From: Nocardia sp.
Lineage (GTDB): Bacteria; Actinomycetota; Actinomycetes; Mycobacteriales; Mycobacteriaceae
Direction of reading: 5' to 3'
Assembly (NCBI RefSeq): GCF_025465275.1
Contig: NZ_JAODNK010000131.1
Coordinates: 1-64,000, forward strand
DNA: 64,000 bases
Within the stretch, counting starts at the first letter, position 1. Each line of letters opens with the position of its first letter. The notes beneath the pieces are model-generated. The model was not told the origin of the DNA and did not search any database. It worked only from the letters and a program-made list of their open reading frames with translations. The position numbers were made by a program, and so were the translations under genes. This document shows, one piece after another, positions 50,465-59,247 of this stretch.

Positions 50465-50735
50465 AGGGGGCCTTCCTGGGCGATGAAGAAGGGCAGGCGG
50501 AATCCGAGGATGGGCAGACGAAATCGCCGCCGTAGGCGCGTGTGCTCGGCGTGCATGGAACTTCGGGGGTGGGGCGCGCGAGTTTCGCGAACACATCGCG
50601 TGTGCGCGGCGAAGACGGCCGGATCAGCCGCGGCTGGACCGACGGATGCGGTCGGAGGAGGTAGACATATGAGAGCGCAACTGGAGATTTGATGTTGCTG
50701 GAGAACTGATGCCGCCGGTTCACCGAAGGGTGGAG

Positions 50736-51497
50736 CTAGCGGATGTCGCTGTGGCGCAGCGCGAGGGCGGGCGTGCGTGAAGCCGCGCCACAATCGCAGT
50801 GGGGAAAGACGTTGGCGCAGTGAAAACACCAACCGCAGCGGCCGCAGTACCGGCCGCGTCGGCTGAAGTCGACATCACCGCAGCCTTCACACACATACAT
50901 CCATGCCCGTGCGCGCAGCAGCCCAGATGTCATGTCAGGTCGATAGCCAGGGTTGGAATACCAGATCCCGGTATCCCAGATCCCGGCCGATTCGTTGAAC
51001 ACATAGGCGTTCTCGGCGAAACTCGGGTCGACCGTCAGCAGGACGAGTTTGCTGCTCCCGAGCCACGACTCCAGGCAACGCCGACCACGCAGGGTGTCGT
51101 AGGACCCGAAAGGATCTCGCGGGAGGTAGGTTTCGGCGGCGATTCGGGTATCCGAACGAGGGTCGTACGGCGCTGGCTGTACCCGACGGGGGAGAACACC
51201 GTTGTGCGCCAACACTGTTCGCTCATCTCGGCCGAGCCGGAACGGGTGGCAGTTGTCGAGGCTGACCGTGCCGTGAGTGGCGTAGCGGCTGTGGAACAGT
51301 GCCGGGTGGTCCGGATGCCGCCTCCGGACAGCGGTGAAGTCATCGATCACCTGCTCGGCGTCCATGCCGCGGCCGACCAGGATGCCGGTATCGGTGACCA
51401 CGGCGAACCCGTGACCGTCCCTGTTGACGTGAGCGCCGTTTCTCAGCGCCGCAATATCAGGGTCGATGCCGCTCGGCAGAAACGTCAGCAAGCACAT
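50736..51497 (-). CDS. class-II glutamine amidotransferase-like protein, copy B
   Basis: 253 aa, paralogue of copy A over its whole length: Cys2 (MCLLTFLPSG), GHGFAVVTDT, FHSRYATHG, NCHPFRLG, LAHNGVLP, then a similar zinc ribbon (CEGCG; CGRCGWCFHC; CDCG). Expected glutaminase activity. Its ATG overlaps the amidoligase B stop by 13 bases, as in module A. 272 bp separate it from the amidoligase A start. Confidence 0.82.
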   Translation of the reverse strand: MCLLTFLPSGIDPDIAALRNGAHVNRDGHGFAVVTDTGILVGRGMDAEQVIDDFTAVRRRHPDHPALFHSRYATHGTVSLDNCHPFRLGRDERTVLAHNGVLPRRVQPAPYDPRSDTRIAAETYLPRDPFGSYDTLRGRRCLESWLGSSKLVLLTVDPSFAENAYVFNESAGIWDTGIWYSNPGYRPDMTSGLLRARAWMYVCEGCGDVDFSRRGRYCGRCGWCFHCANVFPHCDCGAASRTPALALRHSDIR

Positions 51498-52687
51498 GCG
51501 AGCACCGCCATCTCCGCGGCCAGGGGTGCGTATTGCTCGCGCTGGTTCACCCACGCGGTGAACTGATCCCAGTCCCAGCCGTGCTGCTGGATGACGTCGG
51601 TGGAGGTGAGGGTGCGGGTGTATTCGACGGTGGCCGCAGCGAACGCCAGTGCTGCTTGAACCTGTTGCAGGTCAAGGGATCCGGCGAATACACGCAATTC
51701 CAGGCTTTGGCGTGGGTGCGGATTGATGGCCTGGTACCGGTTCAATCCGTACCGGTGCATATCGTTCTTGGCGGTGTGCTTGACCCGCTCGCGCGCGGTG
51801 GTGGAGAACTCGGCGTATGTCGATCGTCGCCGGGCCAGGGCTACTGTTTGCGGTTCGTTGCGGTAGATCAGTTTGGCCCACCGGTAGATGTGTGCGGCCG
51901 AGTCGAACCCGTCGCGCGAAACATGCACGTGGATACCGACGTTCTGATCCGAGCGGCACCCGAGATTCCTCAGACGCTCGAGCAGCTGCCAGGGAAACTG
52001 CTCCATCGCGAACCGGTAGTCCATCGGATGGGTGACCAGTTCGAAGCCCAGCGGCTCGATCGAGGAGTCGTACTTGAGATACGCCAAATCACGCACATGG
52101 TCGCTGACCGTCGACGCACACGCCTGGTAATTATGGGACGGGACAACGATTTCCAGTTCCAGGCCGAGAAACACCGGGCCGTGGCCGAAGAATCGCGGAT
52201 CGGGCTTGTAGTTGTAATTCCAGATCCGACCACCGGAATCGCAGCTGTCGCAGTCGGTGTGCTCGGGCATGAGCGTCCCGCAGTCCACACACGAGCGGTA
52301 ATTCTGTGCGCACCGCGAGCACACGCGGAAGCCGCCGGAGACGTAGCGGCTATCGGCGGTGTAGAGGGTGCATACAGTGCAGCGGTCGAAGAATCGGTTG
52401 ACGCAGTGTGGGCAGACCCGGTCACCGGTATCGGTGCGAAATGTGGTGGGCGCGTGGTACCGGCAGCGCGCGCATTCCGACCATCCCGCTGCACACGTGC
52501 GGCACAGCCGCCCGAGTTCGACGGTCACTGCCAGGTACCGACTGGGTTCGCGACACCGGTCGCAGCGCGGCAAGACCGACACACATGGTGGGCAGACTGT
52601 CTCGGCATCCAAGATTCGTTGTCGCCGACCGGAAACTACAGAATGACACACCGCGCACGACGGCGCCGGCGAAGCAGGTACGGGCAT
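51485..52687 (-). CDS. zinc-ribbon amidoligase (Amidoligase_2-like), copy B
   Basis: 400 aa, exactly the length of copy A. Same order: CxxC train (CAVCHS, CDRCRE, CRTCAA, CVDCGTLMPEH, CDSCDS), then FLGLELEIVVPSH, GFELVTHPMDYRF, GIHVHVSRDGF, QAINPHPRQSLELRVFAGS and the shared end MAVLACAC. The zinc regions differ more than the catalytic halves, which suggests the ribbons choose different targets. Start ATG 52687 with GGAAGG. Upstream gap 52688-53054 holds no gene. Confidence 0.82.
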   Translation of the reverse strand: MPVPASPAPSCAVCHSVVSGRRQRILDAETVCPPCVSVLPRCDRCREPSRYLAVTVELGRLCRTCAAGWSECARCRYHAPTTFRTDTGDRVCPHCVNRFFDRCTVCTLYTADSRYVSGGFRVCSRCAQNYRSCVDCGTLMPEHTDCDSCDSGGRIWNYNYKPDPRFFGHGPVFLGLELEIVVPSHNYQACASTVSDHVRDLAYLKYDSSIEPLGFELVTHPMDYRFAMEQFPWQLLERLRNLGCRSDQNVGIHVHVSRDGFDSAAHIYRWAKLIYRNEPQTVALARRRSTYAEFSTTARERVKHTAKNDMHRYGLNRYQAINPHPRQSLELRVFAGSLDLQQVQAALAFAAATVEYTRTLTSTDVIQQHGWDWDQFTAWVNQREQYAPLAAEMAVLACAC

Positions 52688-53054
52688 AGCGGGATCGCCT
52701 TCCACTGGGTCGAGAAACGACAAACGCCGCGACGGAGGGAATTCCGTCACGGCAAAGAAGAATCGAGCATTCTGAGCAGAAGAAATGAAGGTGCAGTCTG
52801 GCGCGGAGTGGTATCAGAGGGTGGCCGCGCTTGTAGCCAAGGCTCCGTCATGCACAGCTCGCATGACTTCGGGATATCTCTACTCAGGCGCCCAGAGCGA
52901 ATACAACGTCACGCTTCGGGGTCTACATGCTGCCGCTTTGTTCTGGGGCACGTGCGATAGCGGTACGTGTGGATAGGCAGGTGCTGGTAGTCAGGGCAAT
53001 GAGGGCGCCTTCGATCGTGCAGCGCTCCTGTCCCGTAGCTGCGAGGATCTACAG
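52688..53054. other. intergenic region, presumed promoter of the amidoligase operon
   Basis: No supported coding frame. AT-richer than its surroundings near 52740-52790. The promoter of the minus-strand amidoligase B operon should lie here. Confidence 0.4.
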
Positions 53055-53819
53055 CTAGATATTTGCGTAATCGCCTGCACTCCAAACGATCCGGCGGAAG
53101 TCGTTGGGAGAGAATGACTGTTGTGCCGGAATCCCGGGTGCAACGGCGTACGGCCAGAAGCAGTAGCCACATCGGTGGCAGTAGTAGCCAGCGTTCCAAA
53201 CACTTCGAGCGGCGTGGCGACCGCGGATGATTCGATTGTTGCGGCGCCTCCGAAGTACGGCTGCTGTGAGTAGCAGCAGAGAAGGGGTCGCGAGTGAGAA
53301 CACGTAACCCATACATACGAGGATGTACAGGGGTACTGAGACATCCTTGTGGGGTTCAACGATTCCTATGACAGCAGCAACAGCGATGAGAAGCGCGGGC
53401 ATCGAGAGTATGAGGCCGAGCAGAATCAGCTTGCCTGTGCGTCGCTGCGCCGGTTCCGGTGCCAGCGACTGCGCCAGCCGGGTGGAGCGGGTTCGCTCGA
53501 TCGTGGTCGAGCCGAACACCGGGACGAGACCGCTCGGGCCGATACCGACCCCGGAGTAGTAGTCGGATCCGAAGGACGTCGCGGTTCCCGATGCCCGGAT
53601 CGCGGGCACGCTCTGTACCTGGTCGTCGTGTTGGCATGTGGGGCAGTTGAAGTCGTATCCCACGGTGGCATCCTGTCCCGCTGCGGTTGCGCCGCGACGG
53701 AGACGGTTGCCGCGCAACAGCGCCTGTGCTGGTTCCCGGTGGTGCGATGTTTCGATCCATCGAACACCGTTGCGGCGCGACTGTCGAGTGGGAGTTGTGT
53801 GGTTGATCTCTGATGTCAT
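53055..53819 (-). CDS. membrane protein with two zinc-ribbon-like sites, 254 aa
   Basis: Starts MTSEINHTTPTRQSRRNGVR; ATG 53819 follows AAGGA. An N-terminal CPTCQHDD and a C-terminal YYCHRCGYCFWP flank two membrane segments (LILLGLILSMPALLIAVAAV and LYILVCMGYVFSLATPSLLL). Both Cys sites should face the same side. The CPTC pair alone may not bind zinc. It is on the same strand as, and just upstream of, the amidoligase modules, but 367 bp away. Function unknown. Confidence 0.6.
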   Translation of the reverse strand: MTSEINHTTPTRQSRRNGVRWIETSHHREPAQALLRGNRLRRGATAAGQDATVGYDFNCPTCQHDDQVQSVPAIRASGTATSFGSDYYSGVGIGPSGLVPVFGSTTIERTRSTRLAQSLAPEPAQRRTGKLILLGLILSMPALLIAVAAVIGIVEPHKDVSVPLYILVCMGYVFSLATPSLLLLTAAVLRRRRNNRIIRGRHAARSVWNAGYYCHRCGYCFWPYAVAPGIPAQQSFSPNDFRRIVWSAGDYANI

Positions 53820-54077
53820 CAACGGTTCCTTCATGTTCGACGCGTTCGCTGGTGGCACGACAGTGCGGGGGCGGTATAGCCGGTCAATGGGTCGGAAGTG
53901 CGGCCTCCTCATCGCCCGCTTCGGCACACTCCAGGCAAGGTGATCTGGCAACCCGTCTCACCAACGCTCATGAAAGCCGTTGTCTAGCAACGTGAACACG
54001 ATGCCCAGCCTGACGAACAGCTACCCCGATACAGTGCGGGGCCGACATCATGCGGCCGTCACTCAGGATCTGCCCGG

Positions 54078-54106
54078 GAGAACCATCCCCCGCGTGCGGG
54101 GGCTGA
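54078..54106. repeat. solitary CRISPR-like hairpin
   Basis: GAGAACCATCCCCCGCGTGC followed by GGGGGCTGA: a CCCCCGC/GCGGGGG stem in a context like type I-E repeats. Single copy, no spacers; could equally be a terminator. Confidence 0.3.
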
Positions 54107-54524
54107 TGCCCCAATCCATGGTGTCGCAACGGGGTTCGACCCGCCGACGTAGTGATGCGCCAGGATGGTTGAGACGTGTTTGCTGGGGAGTCGCTGGATT
54201 TTGATATTTCTCCGCGTGTCTTGGCGTGACGCGCCGGTGGGTTCGGCGGAGGGGCTGCGGTAGTTGATTGCGCGTTAGCGCTTGAGGTATCGGCGCCGGA
54301 TAGGCAGCCGCGATCTCAGCCCTGTCCTACGCGGTATGTCTGCACAAGTTGATCGCCGTGCGTGGTGGCTCGGCAATTGGAACCTCGGCTTAACCGATCG
54401 GCCCCTCGGCACCTTGTCGGGTCGTTCTGAGTGCAGATGTGGGGACGTCGGGTTCTGTCTGGGCGTGGTGGCCGGATGAGGGCGACCTGCCGACCTAATG
54501 ATTTCGCGTTCACGAAGTTCCGGG

Positions 54525-54576
54525 TACAGGCCGCATGGGGCTGGCGCACAGATACCCCGTATCGGTATGCGGCCTG
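54525..54576. repeat. 11-bp inverted repeat
   Basis: ACAGGCCGCAT (54525-54535) and ATGCGGCCTGT (54566-54576), perfect, with an inner GGGG/CCCC pair. Could form a branched RNA or cruciform; no adjoining gene explains it. Confidence 0.5.
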
Positions 54577-54784
54577 TCCCGTCATAATCCCGTTGCGTGA
54601 GTCGACTGGCTGAGAAACGTCGGGAAATGATGAGCTTCGATGGGAGCTAGCTTGTGCAGGTAGAAGCCCCCAAACCTAGCTTGACGGCACCACGAATTTC
54701 TGACTCCCGATGATGATGAACATAGGGCGGCAATTCCCGCTGCCGACAACATCAAACGTGCAGGACGTGGTGTTGTCCGCAAAA

Positions 54785-55384
54785 TCAGCGCCCGCGGCTC
54801 GACAGCGTGAGTACGGCCGCGAAGGCGCTCGCGTCATCGACGCCGCCGGGCCATGCGCCGGTGCCATCCGGGACCGTGGACGGCGGTGTCCGCAGGACAG
54901 TCGTCCGCAGGATCCGCTGGGTGACACCGGGGGCCGGTTGATAGGAAAAGCCCAGTGCTTGGGCTACGTCCCAGGTATGGATGACCGTGTTCCTGATTTG
55001 CTCCTCGTAAAGGGTCGCAATGTCGACCTCTTCCTGAAACCCCTTCACTCGACGAAGCCGGCTCATATCTGTCACGGAGGCGAAGGAGTTCTCCATGAGA
55101 CCGGCCGTCCGCCGGTAGCCCACTTCGAGTCCGGCACCGCCGTAGTAATAGTCCACGGAGGTATCAAGGGAGGCCCTGTCCAACGAGCCGGCCCACTGCC
55201 GGTATGCGACCTTCTCGCCTGCGACCGCTGTGGCGACGTCGATGTTCTGGTCGATGAGGTGCAGGCACAGCTCACCCACGTCCCGCGCGGAATGCGGCAC
55301 CGGACACCCCAGCGCGTCCTGTGTGACTTCGGATAGGAACGACGCCAGGTCTTCGGTCAGGGTGTGCAACATGGATACATCCAC
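54785..55384 (-). CDS. DinB/mycothiol-dependent enzyme-like protein (TIGR03086-type)
   Basis: 199 aa. Helical-bundle features of the maleylpyruvate-isomerase N-terminal/DinB superfamily: GELCLHLIDQNIDVATAVAG near residue 37 and EEQIRNTVIHTWDVAQALG near residue 127, which supply metal-binding histidines. Members use mycothiol or act in detoxification; the substrate here is unknown. GTG 55384 follows GAGGA. Divergent from the MarR gene, which probably controls it through the palindrome at 55508. Confidence 0.78.
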   Translation of the reverse strand: MDVSMLHTLTEDLASFLSEVTQDALGCPVPHSARDVGELCLHLIDQNIDVATAVAGEKVAYRQWAGSLDRASLDTSVDYYYGGAGLEVGYRRTAGLMENSFASVTDMSRLRRVKGFQEEVDIATLYEEQIRNTVIHTWDVAQALGFSYQPAPGVTQRILRTTVLRTPPSTVPDGTGAWPGGVDDASAFAAVLTLSSRGR

Positions 55385-55507
55385 GGCGTGTCCTCACTTC
55401 CCACTTCGCTGGTCTCCACATCCTGGTGAGGTGGGGACTCGGCACATCCCGGCGCCCGTGCTGGGGTCGGGGACACTGAACACGCCGGATGCCGGCGCGG
55501 TAGATCC

Positions 55508-55521
55508 TCTACCACGGTAGA
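55508..55521. promoter_or_regulatory. palindromic operator, MarR candidate
   Basis: TCTACC-AC-GGTAGA in the divergent gap between the DinB-like and MarR genes, 21 bases before the MarR start. MarR proteins usually bind such short inverted repeats and autoregulate. Confidence 0.5.
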
Positions 55522-55541
55522 CTATTTATGAAAGGGCGTCT

Positions 55542-55994
55542 ATGTCTGAGAAGGGCGAGGCGGGGGACGAGCCGGACCTGGGTGCACTGCTGGCTCACGT
55601 GTTTCCACAGCTGGCGGCGCTGGAGGAACCGATCCTGCGGGAGGCGGGGCTGTCGATGTGGGAGTACGCGATTGTGACCGAGTTGGCGTCGACGGAGGTC
55701 GTGTCGCAGGTCGAGCTGTCGCGCCGCACCCGCCGCGACCCGACTCGATTGGGCAGGCATCTGGACGAGCTGACCGTGCGCGGACTCGTCGCTCGTGCAC
55801 GTGCGAGCGATCAACGACAGCGGACTGTTCACCTGACCGGTAGCGGGCGCGATCTGTACGCGAGGGTCAAGAAGCGCGTCAGGGTTGTGGAGGACGAGTT
55901 CCTCCACACGACCCTGTCCGTGGGAGAAGCCGCAAGCCTCCGGGACCTGCTCGCTCGGCTCGCGGCGCCCAGTGCGCCGGTCGGTGACCGCTGA
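55542..55994 (+). CDS. MarR family transcriptional regulator
   Basis: 150 aa. Winged-helix core: LSMWEYAIVTELASTEVVSQ, VELSRRTRRDPTRLGRHLDE, LTVRGLVARARASDQRQRTV, HLTGSGRDLYARV. Dimeric DNA-binding repressor, probably released by a small ligand. AAAGGG lies before ATG 55542. Divergent from the DinB-like gene, its likely target along with itself. Confidence 0.9.
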   Translation: MSEKGEAGDEPDLGALLAHVFPQLAALEEPILREAGLSMWEYAIVTELASTEVVSQVELSRRTRRDPTRLGRHLDELTVRGLVARARASDQRQRTVHLTGSGRDLYARVKKRVRVVEDEFLHTTLSVGEAASLRDLLARLAAPSAPVGDR

Positions 55995-56118
55995 TCCACC
56001 GGCACGGAAATGACTGCTGCCGAAGCTGTTTCGTTCATTCTGCATGCAGCGAGGCCCGCCGACTGCCGGCTCGCTCGGCTGCCGATCCCGAAGTACGTGG
56101 CGCGGCGGCCGGGCCGTC

Positions 56119-56433
56119 TCAGCGGGGTCGCCGGTAGGCGGCTTCGGCGTAGGTGATCCAGCGGGCGGTGTCGGTGTGCGGGACGACGACCCAGTCCTTC
56201 ATCGGGCGATGGCGGTCGGAGGGGTCGAACAGGGCGGCGCCCGGCAGGGCGAGAGCTTCGATATGTTCCTCGGTGCCGGAGATCAGTCGGCAGGCCAGAC
56301 CGTCTCGGAAGAGGCAGGCGAAGGCTTTGCCGTTCGCGTCCTTATAGGCGGGCTTGCCGAAGACCTTCGATGTAACGACGCCGAGGTCGGCGAGTTGCGC
56401 GGCGACGCGCTCGAAGTCTTCCTGAGGAGTCAT
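56119..56433 (-). CDS. TfoX N-terminal domain-like protein
   Basis: 104 aa. VVTSKVFGKPAYKDANGKAF, ACLFRDGLACRLISGTEEH and RHRPMKDWVVVP match the TfoX N-terminal family (small alpha/beta protein). Only the N-terminal type domain is present, so competence regulation should not be assumed. Stands between the MarR gene and the NRPS operon. Confidence 0.78.
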   Translation of the reverse strand: MTPQEDFERVAAQLADLGVVTSKVFGKPAYKDANGKAFACLFRDGLACRLISGTEEHIEALALPGAALFDPSDRHRPMKDWVVVPHTDTARWITYAEAAYRRPR

Positions 56434-56479
56434 GGACGCGAGTGTATTTCGGGGTGGCCGCCGGGGCGCGGTGGCCCGC

Positions 56480-59221
56480 CTAGAGCGCCTTCTCTCCGAT
56501 GGCGGCCAGCAGGTCTTTGAACACCGGGTACTGATACAGCAGGCTCAGGGGTATCGGAACCGCGTTCTTGCCGAGCTCGGTGCTGAGGTGGATGGCTGCG
56601 AGCGAATTTCCTCCGGACAGGAAGAAATTGTCTTCCGCGCCGGGCTCGACGCCGAGGACCGACGACCATACTCGGGTCAGGATCGGTTGTGCGCCAGTCG
56701 TTTCCGCTGCGGAATCCGGCGCGGGTGCCGGCTCGGCCGGGTGCGAGCCGGTGTCGGGTGCGGGCAGGCGTGCGGTATCGACCTTTCCATTGGTGGTGAG
56801 TGGAATCTTGTCCACGACCGTGTAGGACGCCGGCCGCATGTACAAGGGCAGCATGCGGGAGACCGCGCCGCGCAGCTCGGACAGATCCAGCTCGTCCCCG
56901 ACTACATAGGCGTCCAGGCGTGCGGTTTCGAACCGGCCACCGGCCTTGTTGAACACCACGATCGCGTCCCGGACGCCGGCTTGGCGTGCGATGCAGTTAC
57001 GGATCTCATCCAGTTCGATGCGGTAGCCGTTGATCTTGATCTGATGGTCGATGCGGCCGAGATGCTCGAGCGTGCCGTCGGTGCGGATTCGCCCTAGGTC
57101 GCCGCTGCGGTACCACCGCTGTCCTTCGGGGCCCGCCACGAACTTCGTTGCGGTCAGCGCGGGATTTCCCGAATAGTAGAGCGCCAGACCGGCACCGGCG
57201 ACGAATATCTCGCCCGGAAATCCCGGGGGCGCCGGTCGGAGGTCGGGGCCCAGCACGGTGCAGTGCCAACCCGCGATGGCGTGTCCCACCGATCGGGGCG
57301 CGCGCAGTGTCGTGTGCTTGGTCACCGGTTGCGCGGTGACGTGGACGGTGGTCTCGGTGATCCCGTACATGTTCACCAGCTGGCAGCGACTTGCGGGATA
57401 GCGGTCCAGCCAGGCTGCGGAACTGTTCGCCTGCAATGCTTCTCCGCCCAGGATCACGAGCCGGACCGCGTCGAGCAGTGGTGCGTGCGCATCGAAATCC
57501 ACCAGGTGGGCGAAGGCCGACGGCGTCTGGTTCAGCACCGTCACACCGGTTCTGCGCAGCAGCTCGTGGAACTGGTGCGGATCGCGCGCCGCGCTCTTCG
57601 GTACGACGACCACGGCGGCGCCGGTGGCCAGTGCGCCCCAGATCTCCCACACCGAGAAGTCGAAGGCGGGTGAATGAAACGCGCTCCACACGTCCGTGTC
57701 CGAGAGTGCGAACTTCTCGGTGAGTGAGTCGATCAGTGCGACCACACTGCGGTGGGCGATCACCGTGCCTTTGGGCCGGCCGGTGGTGCCCGAGGTGTAG
57801 ATCGCATAGGCGGGCGCACACTCCGACAATCCGCCCGGCAGTGCGACTTCCGACGGCTCGCGGGCGGCGAGGGTCGAAATCTCCACCGCACGAATCGAAT
57901 CCGGTAGTGCGGTCAGCAACTCCGGCGCGACCACGGCCACCCGCGCGCGGGAGTCCTCGATGATGTACCGCAGGCGTTCCACCGGGAACTCGATATCGAC
58001 GGGAACGTAGGCAGCGCCGCACTTCCAGATGCCCAGCATCGTGGCGAACAGCGTCGCGGACTTCGCCGCCGCGACCACCACGAAGTCGCCGGGCAGTACC
58101 CCGAGCTCCAGCAGGCCTGCCGCGATGCGCTCGGATTCCGCATCAAGTTCCCGGAACGACGTCGACGTGGTCCCGTCCAGTACAGCCGTCGAGGAAGGGC
58201 GGGCAGCCGCATGCGCGGCAATGCGCTGTTCCATTCGACCACCCGGGCCCGGGGCGCTCCCGGCGTCGACCGAGATCGGTTCCGGGACATCGGTATATGC
58301 GATATCGAGGAGTCGCAGATCCGGGCCTGACACCGGGATCTGCGCATAGACGAAGCCGAGTACTCGCGCGATCTGATGAATGAACTCGGCCGCCTCGGCC
58401 GCCCGGCTCTTCAGCAGTACCCGGGCGATACCCGGATCGGAGGTCGGATGGATCGCGACGTCGAAATCGTGCGATGCGGCCGGCCTCGGCAGGAAAACGC
58501 CTGGCGCGGCGGTGTAATCGATGATTCGCACCGACCGCAGACCATGGTCGGATTCCTGCTGCGCCGCTGGGGCGGTTGCACCCGGCGGGGCGGCCGAAAG
58601 CTGGGACGCTACATCCCCGATCGAACTGTGCAATCCGAATTCGCATGCGGCAGCGCGGGACTTGGAGACCATTCGCTCACGGACGGTCGGTGACTCCAGC
58701 AATACGTCTGCCGTCGCCAAGTCGACCGAGAGGGCCGCGGTATCCAGGAAGCGGGCCAGCACGATGACGACCGCGGCCGCCAATTCTCCGGTCCGGTACG
58801 CATCACCGAATTCGATGTCGACAGCGCCGATCAGGGAATCGGACGTGTCGGGCAGAGCCGGTAAGGATTGTGCTCCGGCACGATCGAACTCGGCGCGAAC
58901 GGCACCAAGGTTGCCGTCCGCCAGCAGCACCAGGTCGGTGACACCGCCGGCATAACTGGTGCAGGTCAGCCGCGCACGCAGCCCTGCGGGCAGCGGATGC
59001 GCCAACTGCTGGCGCACGAGTCTGCCCGCTCGCTCCGAGGAGGAGTCGAAAGGGGCGCTCTGGTGCCAGATCCCGAGCGTTTCGGGATCTCCACCGAGCG
59101 CGGCGGCAACCCGGGCGGCAAGCTCGTCGACGCCGCCGGGCGTGCTGACACGGACTGCGATTCCGACAGGGTGCGATGGGACGTCGAGTCCGCCATCGGT
59201 GACGTCGTGAGAAGTTTTCAT
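56480..59221 (-). CDS. NRPS protein: degenerate condensation-like, adenylation (Thr) and carrier domains
   Basis: 913 aa. Residues 1-330 look like a condensation-related domain without the HHxxxDG motif. The adenylation domain (about 335-820) has YTSGTTGRPKGT, FDFSVWEIWG, YGITETTVH, RWYRSGDLGR and NGKVD. Specificity positions read D-F-W-N-I-G-M-V-H-K, the known threonine code. The carrier domain has DNFFLSGGNSLAAI with the pantetheine Ser. No thioesterase domain at the end. It follows the SDR gene by 26 bp. It should load threonine on its carrier; partners are the SDR and the thioesterase. An MbtH gene is not seen nearby. Confidence 0.88.
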   Translation of the reverse strand: MKTSHDVTDGGLDVPSHPVGIAVRVSTPGGVDELAARVAAALGGDPETLGIWHQSAPFDSSSERAGRLVRQQLAHPLPAGLRARLTCTSYAGGVTDLVLLADGNLGAVRAEFDRAGAQSLPALPDTSDSLIGAVDIEFGDAYRTGELAAAVVIVLARFLDTAALSVDLATADVLLESPTVRERMVSKSRAAACEFGLHSSIGDVASQLSAAPPGATAPAAQQESDHGLRSVRIIDYTAAPGVFLPRPAASHDFDVAIHPTSDPGIARVLLKSRAAEAAEFIHQIARVLGFVYAQIPVSGPDLRLLDIAYTDVPEPISVDAGSAPGPGGRMEQRIAAHAAARPSSTAVLDGTTSTSFRELDAESERIAAGLLELGVLPGDFVVVAAAKSATLFATMLGIWKCGAAYVPVDIEFPVERLRYIIEDSRARVAVVAPELLTALPDSIRAVEISTLAAREPSEVALPGGLSECAPAYAIYTSGTTGRPKGTVIAHRSVVALIDSLTEKFALSDTDVWSAFHSPAFDFSVWEIWGALATGAAVVVVPKSAARDPHQFHELLRRTGVTVLNQTPSAFAHLVDFDAHAPLLDAVRLVILGGEALQANSSAAWLDRYPASRCQLVNMYGITETTVHVTAQPVTKHTTLRAPRSVGHAIAGWHCTVLGPDLRPAPPGFPGEIFVAGAGLALYYSGNPALTATKFVAGPEGQRWYRSGDLGRIRTDGTLEHLGRIDHQIKINGYRIELDEIRNCIARQAGVRDAIVVFNKAGGRFETARLDAYVVGDELDLSELRGAVSRMLPLYMRPASYTVVDKIPLTTNGKVDTARLPAPDTGSHPAEPAPAPDSAAETTGAQPILTRVWSSVLGVEPGAEDNFFLSGGNSLAAIHLSTELGKNAVPIPLSLLYQYPVFKDLLAAIGEKAL

Positions 59222-59247
59222 CGGCTGCGCTTCTGTGCGAGGGCTGA

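Larger units (their letters stand above)
53820..54784. other. 965-bp gene-free stretch at the edge of the element backbone
   Basis: No frame on either strand has coding character. It contains a lone CRISPR-like hairpin (54078-54106) and an 11-bp inverted repeat (54525-54576). It separates the element from chromosomal genes and may hold the element end, but I see no tRNA and no att duplicate. Confidence 0.4.

Noticed and set aside
53820..54784. Integration site or tRNA att at the edge of the element backbone
   Set aside because: No tRNA fold and no matching direct repeat near the other end (about 28-30 kb) could be found.
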